From Staphylococcus sp. NRL 16/872 (lineage in GTDB: Bacteria; Bacillota; Bacilli; Staphylococcales; Staphylococcaceae), in contig NZ_CP119327.1 in the NCBI RefSeq assembly GCF_022815905.2, positions 2,108,001 to 2,172,000 on the forward strand: DNA of 64,000 nucleotides. The letters are read 5' to 3'. Shown piece after piece: positions 36,919 through 46,993 of this stretch; within the stretch, counting starts at the first letter, position 1, and each line of letters begins with the position of its first letter. The translations under genes were made by a program, and so were the position numbers. The notes below the pieces were generated by a model, which saw nothing but the letters and a program-made list of their open reading frames with translations, was not told the origin of the DNA and made no database searches.

Positions 36919-38148
36919 TTACCATGCGAATAAACCTACAAAAGCTGCTGTTAATAATGATACAAGAATACCTGATAAAAGCATCATTGGTACGTATTTA
37001 GAGACGAAATCTGAAGTCTTCTTATCCACGATTCCTTTAAGCGTACCAATAATCATACCAAGTGTTGAGAAGTTAGCAAATGACACTAAGAAAGTTGAAA
37101 TAACCGCTTGTCTATGCGGACTATAAGATTTAACTACTTTAGTAATCTCACCCATTACAACAAATTCATTTGTGACAATCTTCTTGGACATTTGTTGAGC
37201 CACAATCCATGCTTCTCCCCAAGGTAAACCAAGTAATAATGCAAATGGATACATGAAGACACCTAAGATTTGGTTTAATCCAAAGCTACCTTTCATGCCA
37301 ATCCAACCGCCTACTAAACCAGTGATTAAATTGATAAAGCGATCTAATAAATCAGCTAAAGCTACGAAACTGATAACGAACGCGATAATAATTAACACTA
37401 ATTTACCTGCATTTAATACAGAATCTCCTAAGAATGAGAAGAATGGTTGGCGTTCAATTTCAGCATTGTTAATGCTATAAATGACATCTTCACGTTCTTC
37501 AACCGTCACTGGATTCAAGATTGAAGTTACAATAATGGCATTAATAATATTTAGCGGAATCGCTGTCAATACCAGTTCTCCAGGAATCATTTGTACATAA
37601 GCACCAACAATCGCACCTGAAATAGAACTCATTGACATCATAGCTAGTGTTAAGACACGTGTTTCTTTTATGCGTTTTAATTGTTCATTTGAGACCGCTA
37701 AAGCCTCAGTATTTCCTAAGAACATCATTTCAATACCGAAAAATGACTCAAACTTAGGTTGACGTGTAATTTTAGCTAATACCCAGCCAATACCACCGAT
37801 AATCTTCGGTAAAATATTGAAATACATTAATACGTCAAATAATGGCACAACAAGCAAGATTGGGAATAAGGCGCTAATAGCCATATCCATTTGTTTACCA
37901 CTTGTAAAACTACTAAATGCAAAGCCAGTTCCAGTATGTGCTGATTGTATCACCCAAGCGATTGCTGCAGCTAAGCCTTCAACAATTGATCTACCAATTT
38001 GGAAATACACGAAGAACCAGGCTAGAAAAAGGTTCAAAATAACAAGAATCAAAATTGATTTCCATTGGATATTTTTGCGATCTCTTGAAAATAAAACTGC
38101 AATTCCCAAAAACACAAGTAACCCAATGATATTAATGATTAAAAACAT
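36919..38148 (-). CDS. nupC: NupC-family nucleoside transporter
   Basis: This 409-residue concentrative nucleoside transporter carries typical text: GIEMMFLGNTEALAVSNEQLKR, MSMSSISGAIVGAYVQMIPGE, FANFSTLGMIIGTLKGI. About ten helices; it imports nucleosides with protons (family knowledge). It is monocistronic and leftward, with its own terminator. In S. aureus a gene of this family also lies next to abcA. Confidence 0.92.
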   Translation of the reverse strand: MFLIINIIGLLVFLGIAVLFSRDRKNIQWKSILILVILNLFLAWFFVYFQIGRSIVEGLAAAIAWVIQSAHTGTGFAFSSFTSGKQMDMAISALFPILLVVPLFDVLMYFNILPKIIGGIGWVLAKITRQPKFESFFGIEMMFLGNTEALAVSNEQLKRIKETRVLTLAMMSMSSISGAIVGAYVQMIPGELVLTAIPLNIINAIIVTSILNPVTVEEREDVIYSINNAEIERQPFFSFLGDSVLNAGKLVLIIIAFVISFVALADLLDRFINLITGLVGGWIGMKGSFGLNQILGVFMYPFALLLGLPWGEAWIVAQQMSKKIVTNEFVVMGEITKVVKSYSPHRQAVISTFLVSFANFSTLGMIIGTLKGIVDKKTSDFVSKYVPMMLLSGILVSLLTAAFVGLFAW

Positions 38149-38352
38149 GAGGCACCTACCTAGACTTAATTTTTCAACTTACTATGTAAAATTTACTCAG
38201 TGTAATAGAACCGTACTTTCCCCCGATTTAAAGCACTAAAGTTCCGTAAATAATATATTTAACATTATACCATGATAGAATATTCGATAAAATAATCTTT
38301 TAAAGAATTCCATTTGTATAAATATGGGGTCCCCCCTTTTAGTGAACTTTAA

Positions 38353-38398
38353 AAAGCGCTAAAAATGTATTTTGTATTAAATCACATTTTTAGCGCTT
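38353..38398 (-). terminator. tagF terminator
   Basis: AAGCGCTAAAAATGT / ACATTTTTAGCGCTT, a perfect 15-bp stem after the tagF stop. The tract beyond it on the minus strand is TTTAAAGTTC, so the U-run is short. Confidence 0.78.
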
Positions 38399-38412
38399 CT
38401 TGTCATAAAATC

Positions 38413-40599
38413 CTATTTTTTATTTTTCTCTATATCATTATAAATATAATCTGCAATAAATTGAGATGATTTCCCTTGTTCTAATGAACAGAAGTCATTA
38501 TAGAATTTCTCAATTTTATCTTTATATTTTACTTTATGTTGATCAAGATGCTTTAATTCTTCGGCTAATTTAAATTCATCAGTTATAATTTCACCTGGTA
38601 GATCATTCATATAATCCATGTAGAACCCACGTAACCCTTTGTCATACTTTTCAATGTCATAAGCAAAGAAGAATTGTGGACGTTTTAAAATACCGTAATC
38701 AAACATTACAGAGGAATAGTCTGTAATTAATGCATCAGAAATAAGGTATAATTCAGAAATATCGTTATAGTTAGATACATCAATAGCGAAATCTTCGAAA
38801 CCATGTAAATCTAAAGCATTAGCAATTAGATAATGCATTCTTAATAATATAATATAGTCATCTCCAATTTCTTTTTGGAGATTTGCAAGATTAATTTTTA
38901 AATCAAATAAATATTGTCCTTTTTTGACAAATTCATCATCGCGCCATGTTGGTGCATACATAATTACTTTTTTATCTTTAGGTAAGTTTAAATTACGTTT
39001 GATTTGCTCTTGGTATTCTGTATCATTTTGTCGAGTTACTAAGATGTCATTACGAGGATAGCCGATTTCCCAAATTCTATCTTCATCCATCCAAAATGCA
39101 GTTTTAAATATATCTGATGAGTAGCGGTTCGGTGATACAAGCCAATCCCATCTAGATGCCTCAGCATAAAAGTTTTTCTTATAAGAAGCAGTTGTTGTCC
39201 CTGGCATTCTCACGACTTTCATATCATTAGCTAGACGTTTAAGTGGCGTACCATGCCAAGTTTGAATGTATATTTGATTTTCTTTTTTATTTAAATATAG
39301 TGGTAATCTTGCATTTGATACCCAATATTTTGCTTTGGCATATGCTTCATAATATTCTTTAGAGCCTTTTTTTACTTTAGTAGCATTTCCCGGGACATTA
39401 TTGTTATCCGGTTTATTAAATACCCAAATATAATTTAAATGTGGGTAGTGATCTTGCATATATTCATAAATATATTTTGGACTATCACTATAATTTTTAC
39501 CACCAAATGTTTCAAAGACAATCGTATTTGGATCCACTACTTCTTCGTTATCTGTGAGTTGATATCTTGAACGTTCTTTTATTTTGCTATTTGTAACAAT
39601 ATTTTTTATTAAACGAGATCGTTTACGTAGGTTGTTCACATATTTTGCATTTTCTACATCATCCATTGATAAGAATAAAATTTCTAGATTGTATAATAAC
39701 TTTCCATCTTTAATAATATTCCATTTTAAAGCTTTTACTACTTTGACTAAAGAACTTTCTAAAGTAAGATATCTTGCTTTAATATCTCTTAATGAGGGAT
39801 CAAAACCTTTTTTAATTTCGTTTTTCATTCTTTGAATTAAGAAGTTTTTCACCTCTTTGTCATTCGTTCTTTGCATCGCATCAAAGAAACTATCTACATA
39901 ATCATCAAATTTATATACAAAATCTTGATCACTCAATGTATTACCAACAAATGGATCATACACTTCTCCACGGAAATAAAATGGGAAGCTCAGTATTCTA
40001 ACAAAGTTTTCTGCATATCTTAAGTATTCTAAGACAAAAGAAGTATCTGTAAAGATATTTAAGTCCTCATTAAATTCAATATTATGTGCTTTAATAATCG
40101 CGTTTCTAAATAAAATATTGCATGCAGTTTCTTTTCTTAAAATTGAATTTGGATTTTTTTTATGTGATAAATATTGAACTCGAACTTTATCTTGATCAAC
40201 ATATTGTGGACGTTGCATAGCAAATTTATGGATTGGCGCAATTAAAGTATCTAAACCATTAAGATGACGGAAATAAAAATCAATTGCATATGAAGCTAAC
40301 TGATCATCTGCGTCAAGAAACATTACATATTGCCCATTCGCTTCTTTAAGTGCTATATTTCGTGCGTGTGCATGTCCTGTATTGTTCGGAAGTTGGATGA
40401 AATTAACCTCTTTATCGTAGGATTGTAAGGCTTGTTGTAAAGTCTCTGTTGAATTATCGGTAGAACCATCATCAACAATGACAAGATTGAAATCTTGATT
40501 TCTTTGACTTTTTAAACTATCAATACATCCAGCAATATAATCTTCAGCATTATAATATGTAATAATAATCGTTAATTTATTCAAAACATTTCTCTCCAA
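38413..40599 (-). CDS. tagF: TagF-type poly(glycerol phosphate) teichoic acid polymerase
   Basis: The 728-residue two-domain protein has an N-terminal GT2-like domain (1-260: LTIIITYYNAEDYIAGCIDSL, VDDGSTDNS, MFLDADDQ) and a C-terminal CDP-glycerol glycerophosphotransferase domain (about 360-728) with WHGTPLKR (catalytic His449), YAPTWRDDEF, ITDYSSVMFDYGILKRP. It closely resembles S. epidermidis TagF, in which the matching His is 444. It polymerises glycerol phosphate from CDP-glycerol (made by TagD) onto the TagB-primed lipid. The position between nupC and abcA differs from S. aureus, which makes ribitol-phosphate polymer elsewhere. Confidence 0.93.
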   Translation of the reverse strand: MERNVLNKLTIIITYYNAEDYIAGCIDSLKSQRNQDFNLVIVDDGSTDNSTETLQQALQSYDKEVNFIQLPNNTGHAHARNIALKEANGQYVMFLDADDQLASYAIDFYFRHLNGLDTLIAPIHKFAMQRPQYVDQDKVRVQYLSHKKNPNSILRKETACNILFRNAIIKAHNIEFNEDLNIFTDTSFVLEYLRYAENFVRILSFPFYFRGEVYDPFVGNTLSDQDFVYKFDDYVDSFFDAMQRTNDKEVKNFLIQRMKNEIKKGFDPSLRDIKARYLTLESSLVKVVKALKWNIIKDGKLLYNLEILFLSMDDVENAKYVNNLRKRSRLIKNIVTNSKIKERSRYQLTDNEEVVDPNTIVFETFGGKNYSDSPKYIYEYMQDHYPHLNYIWVFNKPDNNNVPGNATKVKKGSKEYYEAYAKAKYWVSNARLPLYLNKKENQIYIQTWHGTPLKRLANDMKVVRMPGTTTASYKKNFYAEASRWDWLVSPNRYSSDIFKTAFWMDEDRIWEIGYPRNDILVTRQNDTEYQEQIKRNLNLPKDKKVIMYAPTWRDDEFVKKGQYLFDLKINLANLQKEIGDDYIILLRMHYLIANALDLHGFEDFAIDVSNYNDISELYLISDALITDYSSVMFDYGILKRPQFFFAYDIEKYDKGLRGFYMDYMNDLPGEIITDEFKLAEELKHLDQHKVKYKDKIEKFYNDFCSLEQGKSSQFIADYIYNDIEKNKK

Positions 40600-40900
40600 T
40601 TAATCTATTTATGATAGGTAGATTTTAAATTTTAATAAACATTTCATACTTTACTATAGCGTGAGACACGCCAAATTTTTCACTTCATTTTACATCTTTA
40701 AAGCGTATATTTCTAGCCATTTCCATTCTATTAGCTTACTAAACACTATGGACTATGATTTACTAACAAGTATACCATTTTCTTTATGCGCTATTCATTT
40801 GCTAGGAATTCCTCAAAGATTTTAGTTATATCAGACTGTTCCCTATCTCTTTTAATACTATTTTATCTTTTATCTACACTATTACTTTAACACCAAAATA
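40600..40900. other. Intergenic region upstream of tagF
   Basis: About 300 bases of AT-rich DNA holding the tagF promoter. A short hairpin GCGTG-AGA-CACGC lies about 70 bases before the start and could sit in the leader. No small gene is seen. Confidence 0.5.
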
Positions 40901-40940
40901 AAGCAGGTTGACGAATGAAGATCTTCGTAAACCTGCTTTA
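40901..40940 (-). terminator. abcA terminator
   Basis: AAAGCAGGTT-x-ACGAA / TTCGT-x-AACCTGCTTT with T-rich sequence on the minus strand. Confidence 0.83.
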
Positions 40941-40945
40941 ATACA

Positions 40946-42673
40946 TTATTCTGTTAAATTTTGAGTGGTTACAAATTGATGATACTTTTCATGTTGATTC
41001 ATAAGTTCGGCATGCGTACCTTGTCCCGTCACTTGCCCTTGATCCAGGAAGATAATTTGACCTGCTTTTTTAATAGTAGAAAGTCGGTGCGCAATTACAA
41101 TAGTTGTACGTCCTTTCATTAGTACTTCTAATGCTTCTTGTATTTTTTGTTCACTTTCACTATCTAGGTTTGCTGTTGCTTCATCAAGTAGTAGAATATC
41201 TGGATTCTTAACGAAACTACGAGCGATATCGATACGCTGTCTTTGACCCCCTGATAGTTTTAAGCCACGTTCACCAACGAAAGTGTCATACCCATCATCA
41301 AACTGCATGATAAAGTCATGGCAATTCGCTAATTTAGCGTACTCAAACAATTCTTCGTCAGACACTTCACGGTTAATACCGTATAATATATTGTCGCGAA
41401 TCGTACCATTCATCATTGAATTAGACTGCATTACGTATCCAATTTGATTACGCCAATTCGCTATAGGAATATCATAAATACTTTGATTCCCATATTTGAT
41501 ATCCCCTGATTCGATTTCATACATGCGTTCTATTAAGTTGAAAATCGTACTTTTACCTGAGCCAGATGGACCAACAAAAGCACTTACTTCTCCTTGAGGA
41601 ATATGGAAAGAGACATCTTTCAATATATCTTTAACGTCATATTTGAAATTCACGTCTGCAAATTCTAATGCTCCAGAAGCGATATCCACATGACTGACTG
41701 GTTCTAAATCAATCATTGGTTCTACGGGTTCTTGCATAATTTCATAAATTCGACTACTTGCACCGACAGCTTTTTTATAATCTGTAACAAGCGTAGTAAG
41801 GTTCATCAATGGCATAGATAATTGCATTACATAAAAAATCATAGCAATCAACGCCCCTGCAGTGATGGCTCCTGTGGCAATTCGAATAGCGCCAAAACCT
41901 AAAATAACCGCAATCATTAGTAACATTATAACGCTTGAAATAGGTTGAATCACAGCCGTGATTTTAGCTTGTCTTAAACCAAGATGATAGATTTCACGTA
42001 AGTTGCTATGCGCATTATCTAATTCTTGACGCTCTGTATTAGACACTTTAACCAAACGCATTTCTGTTAACACTCGACCTAATAACCCACTGAAATTAGC
42101 TATCTCTGATTGTGTATTTATCGATATTTTTTGCATTTTGCGACCTAATGGAATCATTACTGCCATAAACAATGGAATTGCGATAAACGTTAACAACGTC
42201 ATTTGCCAATCCATAATAAATAACATAATGATAGACCCAACTAATGTAATGACTGCAGGCAAGAGTTGTGGTAATTTTTGTGAAATAAATTCATTAATCA
42301 CTTTTGTATCATCCGTTAAACGACTCATTAATTGACCACTTTCATTTTTATCAAAAAATGGCATTTTTAATTTAATAATATGTTCCCACAATAATGAACG
42401 AATATCGTAAATCATTTTTTCACCAATTTTACTTAATAAATAAATACCGATACCACTAAGTAAAGCGTTGGCGATAAAAATACCTGCAAATAGAATGACG
42501 ATATTCCAATTAATGCTACTAGTTGAAAATTTATCAACTAAACGACCAGTAAATAATGGGATAAGCAAACCACTAATACTTCCTAAAGAAGAAATAATAA
42601 TGGCTGCAATAATTAACCCATATGGCCACGACAAACGTTTAAATAAGAAAAATAATGGATTTTGTCCTTTCAT
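40946..42673 (-). CDS. abcA: AbcA: homodimeric multidrug/peptide ABC exporter
   Basis: The 575-residue half-transporter has six helices (1-320) and a C-terminal ATPase with Walker A GPSGSGKST near 369, LSGGQRQR near 476, LLLDEATANLD and IAHRLS. The length and the divergent pbp4 neighbour match S. aureus AbcA, which exports phenol-soluble modulins and affects beta-lactam sensitivity, and is regulated by MgrA and NorG there. mgrA lies at the start of this window. Confidence 0.93.
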   Translation of the reverse strand: MKGQNPLFFLFKRLSWPYGLIIAAIIISSLGSISGLLIPLFTGRLVDKFSTSSINWNIVILFAGIFIANALLSGIGIYLLSKIGEKMIYDIRSLLWEHIIKLKMPFFDKNESGQLMSRLTDDTKVINEFISQKLPQLLPAVITLVGSIIMLFIMDWQMTLLTFIAIPLFMAVMIPLGRKMQKISINTQSEIANFSGLLGRVLTEMRLVKVSNTERQELDNAHSNLREIYHLGLRQAKITAVIQPISSVIMLLMIAVILGFGAIRIATGAITAGALIAMIFYVMQLSMPLMNLTTLVTDYKKAVGASSRIYEIMQEPVEPMIDLEPVSHVDIASGALEFADVNFKYDVKDILKDVSFHIPQGEVSAFVGPSGSGKSTIFNLIERMYEIESGDIKYGNQSIYDIPIANWRNQIGYVMQSNSMMNGTIRDNILYGINREVSDEELFEYAKLANCHDFIMQFDDGYDTFVGERGLKLSGGQRQRIDIARSFVKNPDILLLDEATANLDSESEQKIQEALEVLMKGRTTIVIAHRLSTIKKAGQIIFLDQGQVTGQGTHAELMNQHEKYHQFVTTQNLTE

Positions 42674-42828
42674 AAATTAGCCCTCTTTTATATTCATATT
42701 TAATTTAATACTTAAAACTTATAATTAATTTTTGAAACTTTGAAGTGTAAAAATTATATTTCCCACAAGTTTTCGTTATGATAGAATACTTTCATTGACA
42801 ATTTTTGTATAAAGGAAAGATAAATAAA
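42674..42828. promoter_or_regulatory. Shared abcA / pbp4 divergent promoter region
   Basis: The 155-base gap between divergent starts holds both promoters. In S. aureus this region binds global regulators. I see AT-rich sequence with several TTTACA-like and TAGAAT-like hexamers but cannot assign exact promoter positions. Confidence 0.6.
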
Positions 42829-44124
42829 ATGAAACGAATAATTTCTCTAATTTTACTCATCTTCTCTACGGCTTTCATTATATCACCTATAGCTAAAGCC
42901 GCAGACAATGAACTTAGCCCTACAGAAATTACACGTCAATATGGTTATCCCAATGTAACAGATGCCTATCAACCGAAAGGCGCCGTCAATGTGAGCCAAT
43001 CAGGACAAATATTATATCAATATCATGCCGATAAAAAATGGTATCCTGCCTCCATGTCTAAGTTAATGACGATGTATCTCACATTAGAAGCCGTTAAACG
43101 TGGTGACCTTTCTTTAAATGACAAAGTACATATTACGCAAACGCATTATCAAATGTCAACTTTACCAGAATTAAGTAATACTAAATTATATCCTGGCGAG
43201 ACATATACCATCGCAGAACTTCTTCAAATCACTGTTTCAAATTCAAGTAATGCGGCTGCTTTAATTCTTGGTGAAGAAGTATCTGGTAATTTAAATAACT
43301 TTACTGACTTAATGAATAAAAAAGCGAAAGAAATTGGTATGAAAGATACTCACTTCGTAAACCCTACTGGTGCGATGAATAAACGATTACGTGACTTTGC
43401 ACCTTCAAAATATAAAGATCAACAAAATAATGTTTCTTCTGCAAAAGATATGGCTATCCTAGATCAACACGTGATTAAAGATACACCTAAGATTTTAGAC
43501 TTTACAAAACAACTCGCTCCTACGGTACATGATGTAACCTATTATACTTTTAACCACTCTTTAGAAGGAGCGAAGATGAGTTTACCTGGCACCGATGGAT
43601 TAAAAACAGGTTCAAGTGATATTGCCGATTACAACCATACTATTACTACAAAACGTGGTAAATTACGTATTAATCAAGTCATTATGGGAGCTGGTGATTT
43701 CATTAATTTAGGTGGCGAAATGCAACGAAATATGATTGGTAATGCCTTAATGAATCGCTCATTTGATCAATATGAATATAAGAAAGTATTATCAAAAGGC
43801 ACACATCAGCTAAATGGCAAAAAGTATTACGTATCTAAAGATTTATACGATATTGTTCCAACAGAAATGAAAAAAGAGGATTATAAATTTGTGATTGACA
43901 ACGGTCGCGTACATCTAGAATATCCTCGTCAGTTTTTAACTAAAAATGATGGCCCTCCTAGCGCAAAAGTGACTCATTCAGTTATTCATCGAACAGATTC
44001 AATCGCTCAAAATATATGGAAAACACATCCTATCTTAACTTTTACAGCTTTAGGATTGCTTGCTATAGCCTTTATTTTAGTCATTTATTTAATTTTACAT
44101 CGCATTTTCAAACAGAAGCATTAA
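42829..44124 (+). CDS. pbp4: PBP4: low-molecular-mass penicillin-binding protein
   Basis: The product is 431 residues from ATG 42829, preceded by AAAGGAAAG; a longer frame start is unsupported. A signal peptide (1-24) is followed by a transpeptidase/carboxypeptidase domain with S75-M-S-K78, S139-S-N141 and KTG near 259, numbering identical to S. aureus PBP4. A C-terminal membrane helix (about 402-425) anchors it. It carries out secondary cross-linking of peptidoglycan and is recruited to septa in a teichoic-acid-dependent way in S. aureus, consistent with its position beside the tag genes. Confidence 0.96.
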   Translation: MKRIISLILLIFSTAFIISPIAKAADNELSPTEITRQYGYPNVTDAYQPKGAVNVSQSGQILYQYHADKKWYPASMSKLMTMYLTLEAVKRGDLSLNDKVHITQTHYQMSTLPELSNTKLYPGETYTIAELLQITVSNSSNAAALILGEEVSGNLNNFTDLMNKKAKEIGMKDTHFVNPTGAMNKRLRDFAPSKYKDQQNNVSSAKDMAILDQHVIKDTPKILDFTKQLAPTVHDVTYYTFNHSLEGAKMSLPGTDGLKTGSSDIADYNHTITTKRGKLRINQVIMGAGDFINLGGEMQRNMIGNALMNRSFDQYEYKKVLSKGTHQLNGKKYYVSKDLYDIVPTEMKKEDYKFVIDNGRVHLEYPRQFLTKNDGPPSAKVTHSVIHRTDSIAQNIWKTHPILTFTALGLLAIAFILVIYLILHRIFKQKH

Positions 44125-44130
44125 TTAAAA

Positions 44131-44183
44131 AAGAAGAAATCCACATTTTCACTTAAAATAGAGGAAATGTGGATTTCTTCTTT
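44131..44183. terminator. Bidirectional terminator pbp4 / tagD
   Basis: AAGAAGAAATCCACATTTT / AAATGTGGATTTCTTCTT, an 18-bp stem with A- and T-rich flanks between convergent genes. Confidence 0.9.
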
Positions 44184-44193
44184 ATACTTGATA

Positions 44194-44592
44194 TTATTTA
44201 ACATCTTTACCGTATAATTCTTGTTTAATTTTAGTTGTTGAGATACCTTCTGTACGTTTTAGATAAATCACTTCACATTTGTCTTTTAAGAAATCAAATT
44301 CGCCTTCCCAGTCGTGCCCCATTACAAAAACATCAACATCATAACGATCAACATCGATTTCTTTTTGACCCCAGTCACTTTCCGGAATAACTAAATCTAC
44401 ATAGCGAATAGACTCTAACATCATTTTACGTTGTTCAAAATCATAATAAGATTTTTTGTTCTTAATTTGATTAAACTCATCTGTGGATAACGCAACGATT
44501 AAGTAATCGCCCATTTCACGAGCTCTTCTTAATAACTCTATATGGCCATAATGTAATAAATCATAAGTACCATAAGTAATGACTCTTCTCAT
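44194..44592 (-). CDS. tagD: TagD: glycerol-3-phosphate cytidylyltransferase
   Basis: The 132-residue enzyme makes CDP-glycerol, the activated donor for TagB and TagF. GTYDLLHYGHIELLRRA contains the nucleotidyl transferase HxGH motif, and RTEGISTTKI is the second signature. The length equals that of S. aureus TarD. It is downstream of tagX with a gap of about 150 bases, so it probably has its own promoter. Confidence 0.96.
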   Translation of the reverse strand: MRRVITYGTYDLLHYGHIELLRRAREMGDYLIVALSTDEFNQIKNKKSYYDFEQRKMMLESIRYVDLVIPESDWGQKEIDVDRYDVDVFVMGHDWEGEFDFLKDKCEVIYLKRTEGISTTKIKQELYGKDVK

Positions 44593-44742
44593 TATTTGTT
44601 ATCTCCTTTACAAAATTTTTAATGAATTTTCATAATCTTAATTTAGCATAAATAAAATTTACATACCATCTTTTATAAAAACAATCATTTTAGGTAATCT
44701 GATAACACTTTTCTTGGAATTTAAATCTTTAATCTAAGAGAA

Positions 44743-45807
44743 TCAGCGTTTAAGTATTCGTTTTAGGGACTGTTTACCATTGAATGCTGCTTTTTTAGGT
44801 AATACTTGTGCTTTGAATCGCAAATACCCCGGGCGTCCTATTCCTACATTGATAAGTGTTTGTCGCCAAATCTCATACGTCTCATGCGTCCATTTTGTTG
44901 CGCCTTGTTCGACCGCTCCAACAATTCTAAATAACGCGTCTCCTGAATATTCTGTATGCTGCATATCTTTAATATAGCGTGTGACTTGTTCAATAAATGG
45001 CATTGTCACTTCACTATTTTTCAAAAGATAAGCTTGAATTAAGTAACTTACAATCAAGTCATCCATACGATAACTGTAATATGCTTTTTCATTCGTTAAT
45101 AACAACATTTCCATTACGCGATGACGTACTTTACGCGCGTCTTCTATATAAGATAAAAAGGTATCCGCACGCTTATCTGTTACAGATCCTTCTCGCTCGT
45201 TATACCCGTATACGAGAAGAGGTATTAACTGAATATCTCGCGCAGTTAAATAGGCACGGGTGATAAATGTATGTTCTTCACAAAATACCACATCTTCATC
45301 AAATCTTAATGCGTTAAATTTAGAATTAAATAATTTCCCACCTGGGCCAATAGATTGTAATATCTCAGGCGCTTCGGCAAGTGTAACCACGCTCTCGCGA
45401 TTAATCTCTTCATGCGTAGGCACGACTTTCCAGTCTCCGTTTACACCACGACCAATTTGCCCAATAACAATATCGACCTCTTTATTTTTCTCATAATAAT
45501 CAATCATTTTGTCTAATCTGCCTGGCAAGAATTGATCATCCGCATCTAAGAACATAAATGCTTCAACATCATCCGACATTGAGGCTAAACCAAAATTTCT
45601 ACTCTTAGCTGCCCCTGCATTCTCTTGGTTGTAAACCATCATATTTTTAACTTCTCTTTGTAACTGCATTAACATTTGCTTCGTTTGATCTGTAGAGCCA
45701 TCATTAACACAGATAATTTCAACTTCATGTTTTGTATCAATTGATTTAACCGCTTTTCGAATTGTATCTTCTGCATTATATACTGGAATAATCACAGCTA
45801 TTTTCAT
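44743..45807 (-). CDS. tagX: TagX: GT2-family glycosyltransferase of the teichoic acid cluster
   Basis: The 354-residue protein has the GT2 motifs IAVIIPVYNAEDTIRKAV, ICVNDGSTDQT and the DxD-type FMFLDADDQF. Residues 210-354 form a C-terminal region with no membrane helix. In staphylococci tagX lies between tagB and tagD; its exact step is not firmly known and it is not essential for the polymer backbone. Its start overlaps the tagB stop by 4 bases. Confidence 0.88.
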   Translation of the reverse strand: MKIAVIIPVYNAEDTIRKAVKSIDTKHEVEIICVNDGSTDQTKQMLMQLQREVKNMMVYNQENAGAAKSRNFGLASMSDDVEAFMFLDADDQFLPGRLDKMIDYYEKNKEVDIVIGQIGRGVNGDWKVVPTHEEINRESVVTLAEAPEILQSIGPGGKLFNSKFNALRFDEDVVFCEEHTFITRAYLTARDIQLIPLLVYGYNEREGSVTDKRADTFLSYIEDARKVRHRVMEMLLLTNEKAYYSYRMDDLIVSYLIQAYLLKNSEVTMPFIEQVTRYIKDMQHTEYSGDALFRIVGAVEQGATKWTHETYEIWRQTLINVGIGRPGYLRFKAQVLPKKAAFNGKQSLKRILKR

Positions 45808-46892
45808 GCTTTCACCAACTTTTCAATAAATTCTATGATTTGTTTTAAACTTTTAGAAGTATTGTATCGATGCCAATCTTTAAATAATGGCTGTAATGTA
45901 TCTTCACTATTTTTTATTTTGAAAATTAATTCCTCTTCACTAAAGACTTTATAATGTTGAGGGATTTGTCTATAAAATTGATTTAAACCACGTACTTTCT
46001 CATATTTATCTTCATCGTACACATAAAATAAGACGGGTTTATTTAACAAGCTTGCTTCAATAGGTAAAGAACTATAATCACTAATAATCACATCTGCCAT
46101 TGTCATTAATTCAGAAGTAGATATTTCTGAATGATGCCCAGAAATTGAGGGATGCAATTGATTAATTAATGTATAATTTGACAACTTACTTTCAAAATGC
46201 GCATTATCTAATTGGCGATTATCTTTCGCATCTTCACGATAAGTGGGAACATATATCGCCAATTTATTAGTAATATTATAATGCTCTTTTAAACGCGCTT
46301 GTTCAGTCTTAAGGTTGAAATTTAAATAATTCATTAATCGTGGTAAGCCAAAACGTAGCATTTGGTTATCTGTAGCTTCGAAAGCTTCTTTAAAACATGT
46401 CACCATTTCTTCTCCACCGACAAGATAATAGTCTGTAGCTTGGTATACACGTTGATATTGGTTAACCATTTTTTCATTATTTAAATCTACTTGATGATCC
46501 GTTAATCCGAAATTCTTTAACGCACCTGACGCATGCCACGTTTGAATAATGGATTGACCATCTTTTTTAGCATAGCCACCTAACATTAAATAGTATGTGT
46601 CAATGACAATAACCTTTGCGCTACTTAACGCTTTAATATGTTTGATAACATGTTTATTTCCAGCAGGTAAAAAAGTAACATGTTCAAATTCTTTTAATCG
46701 CTCTTGCTCATTCCCATTCGCTATCACTGTAAGATAATACCCTTTACTATCTAATGCTTTAATAATAGGTAACACATCTTGTGGGAATGTCATCATCACT
46801 ACAATATGGGTGTTTTTTACTTTTTTACTTTTAAAAATTAAGTTCAATATCACAATCATTATCATATAAATGTTTTTTATAATTAATCGCAT
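45804..46892 (-). CDS. tagB: TagB: teichoic acid primase (CDP-glycerol glycerophosphotransferase)
   Basis: The product is 362 residues from ATG 46892, preceded by GGGAGGT; the longer frame upstream is not supported. It starts with an N-terminal membrane-associated helix. The catalytic text is IIQTWHASGALKNFG, IYVPTYRED and ISDYSSLPIEASLLNKP. It adds the first glycerol phosphate to the ManNAc-GlcNAc lipid made by TagA. WHASGA replaces WHGTPLK, as is usual for TagB rather than TagF. Confidence 0.94.
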   Translation of the reverse strand: MRLIIKNIYMIMIVILNLIFKSKKVKNTHIVVMMTFPQDVLPIIKALDSKGYYLTVIANGNEQERLKEFEHVTFLPAGNKHVIKHIKALSSAKVIVIDTYYLMLGGYAKKDGQSIIQTWHASGALKNFGLTDHQVDLNNEKMVNQYQRVYQATDYYLVGGEEMVTCFKEAFEATDNQMLRFGLPRLMNYLNFNLKTEQARLKEHYNITNKLAIYVPTYREDAKDNRQLDNAHFESKLSNYTLINQLHPSISGHHSEISTSELMTMADVIISDYSSLPIEASLLNKPVLFYVYDEDKYEKVRGLNQFYRQIPQHYKVFSEEELIFKIKNSEDTLQPLFKDWHRYNTSKSLKQIIEFIEKLVKA

Positions 46893-46953
46893 ACGTCTAC
46901 CTCCCACCTTTTCAAAAAATAAAAATAAGAAAATGTTCTTTATATATAAAACA

Positions 46954-46982
46954 GGCTGGGACAAATATAAAATGTCTCAGCC
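46954..46982 (-). terminator. tagG terminator, GGCTGGGACA-type
   Basis: GGCTGGGACA / TGTCTCAGCC is a 10-bp stem (one G-U pair). GGCTGGGACA hairpins recur in staphylococcal intergenic DNA. The minus-strand tract is TTTTATATAT. Confidence 0.75.
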
Positions 46983-46993
46983 TTAGTTTACAT

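Noticed and set aside
37817-38239. 140-codon plus-strand frame opposite nupC
   Set aside because: It is antisense to a well-supported transporter gene and its composition is that of a shadow frame.
38149-38352. Riboswitch upstream of nupC
   Set aside because: The interval has no recognisable purine or other riboswitch core and no terminator/antiterminator pair before the gene.
46954-46982. GGCTGGGACA hairpin as a mobile element
   Set aside because: It is a terminator-sized stem; no transposase, target duplication or longer repeat accompanies it.
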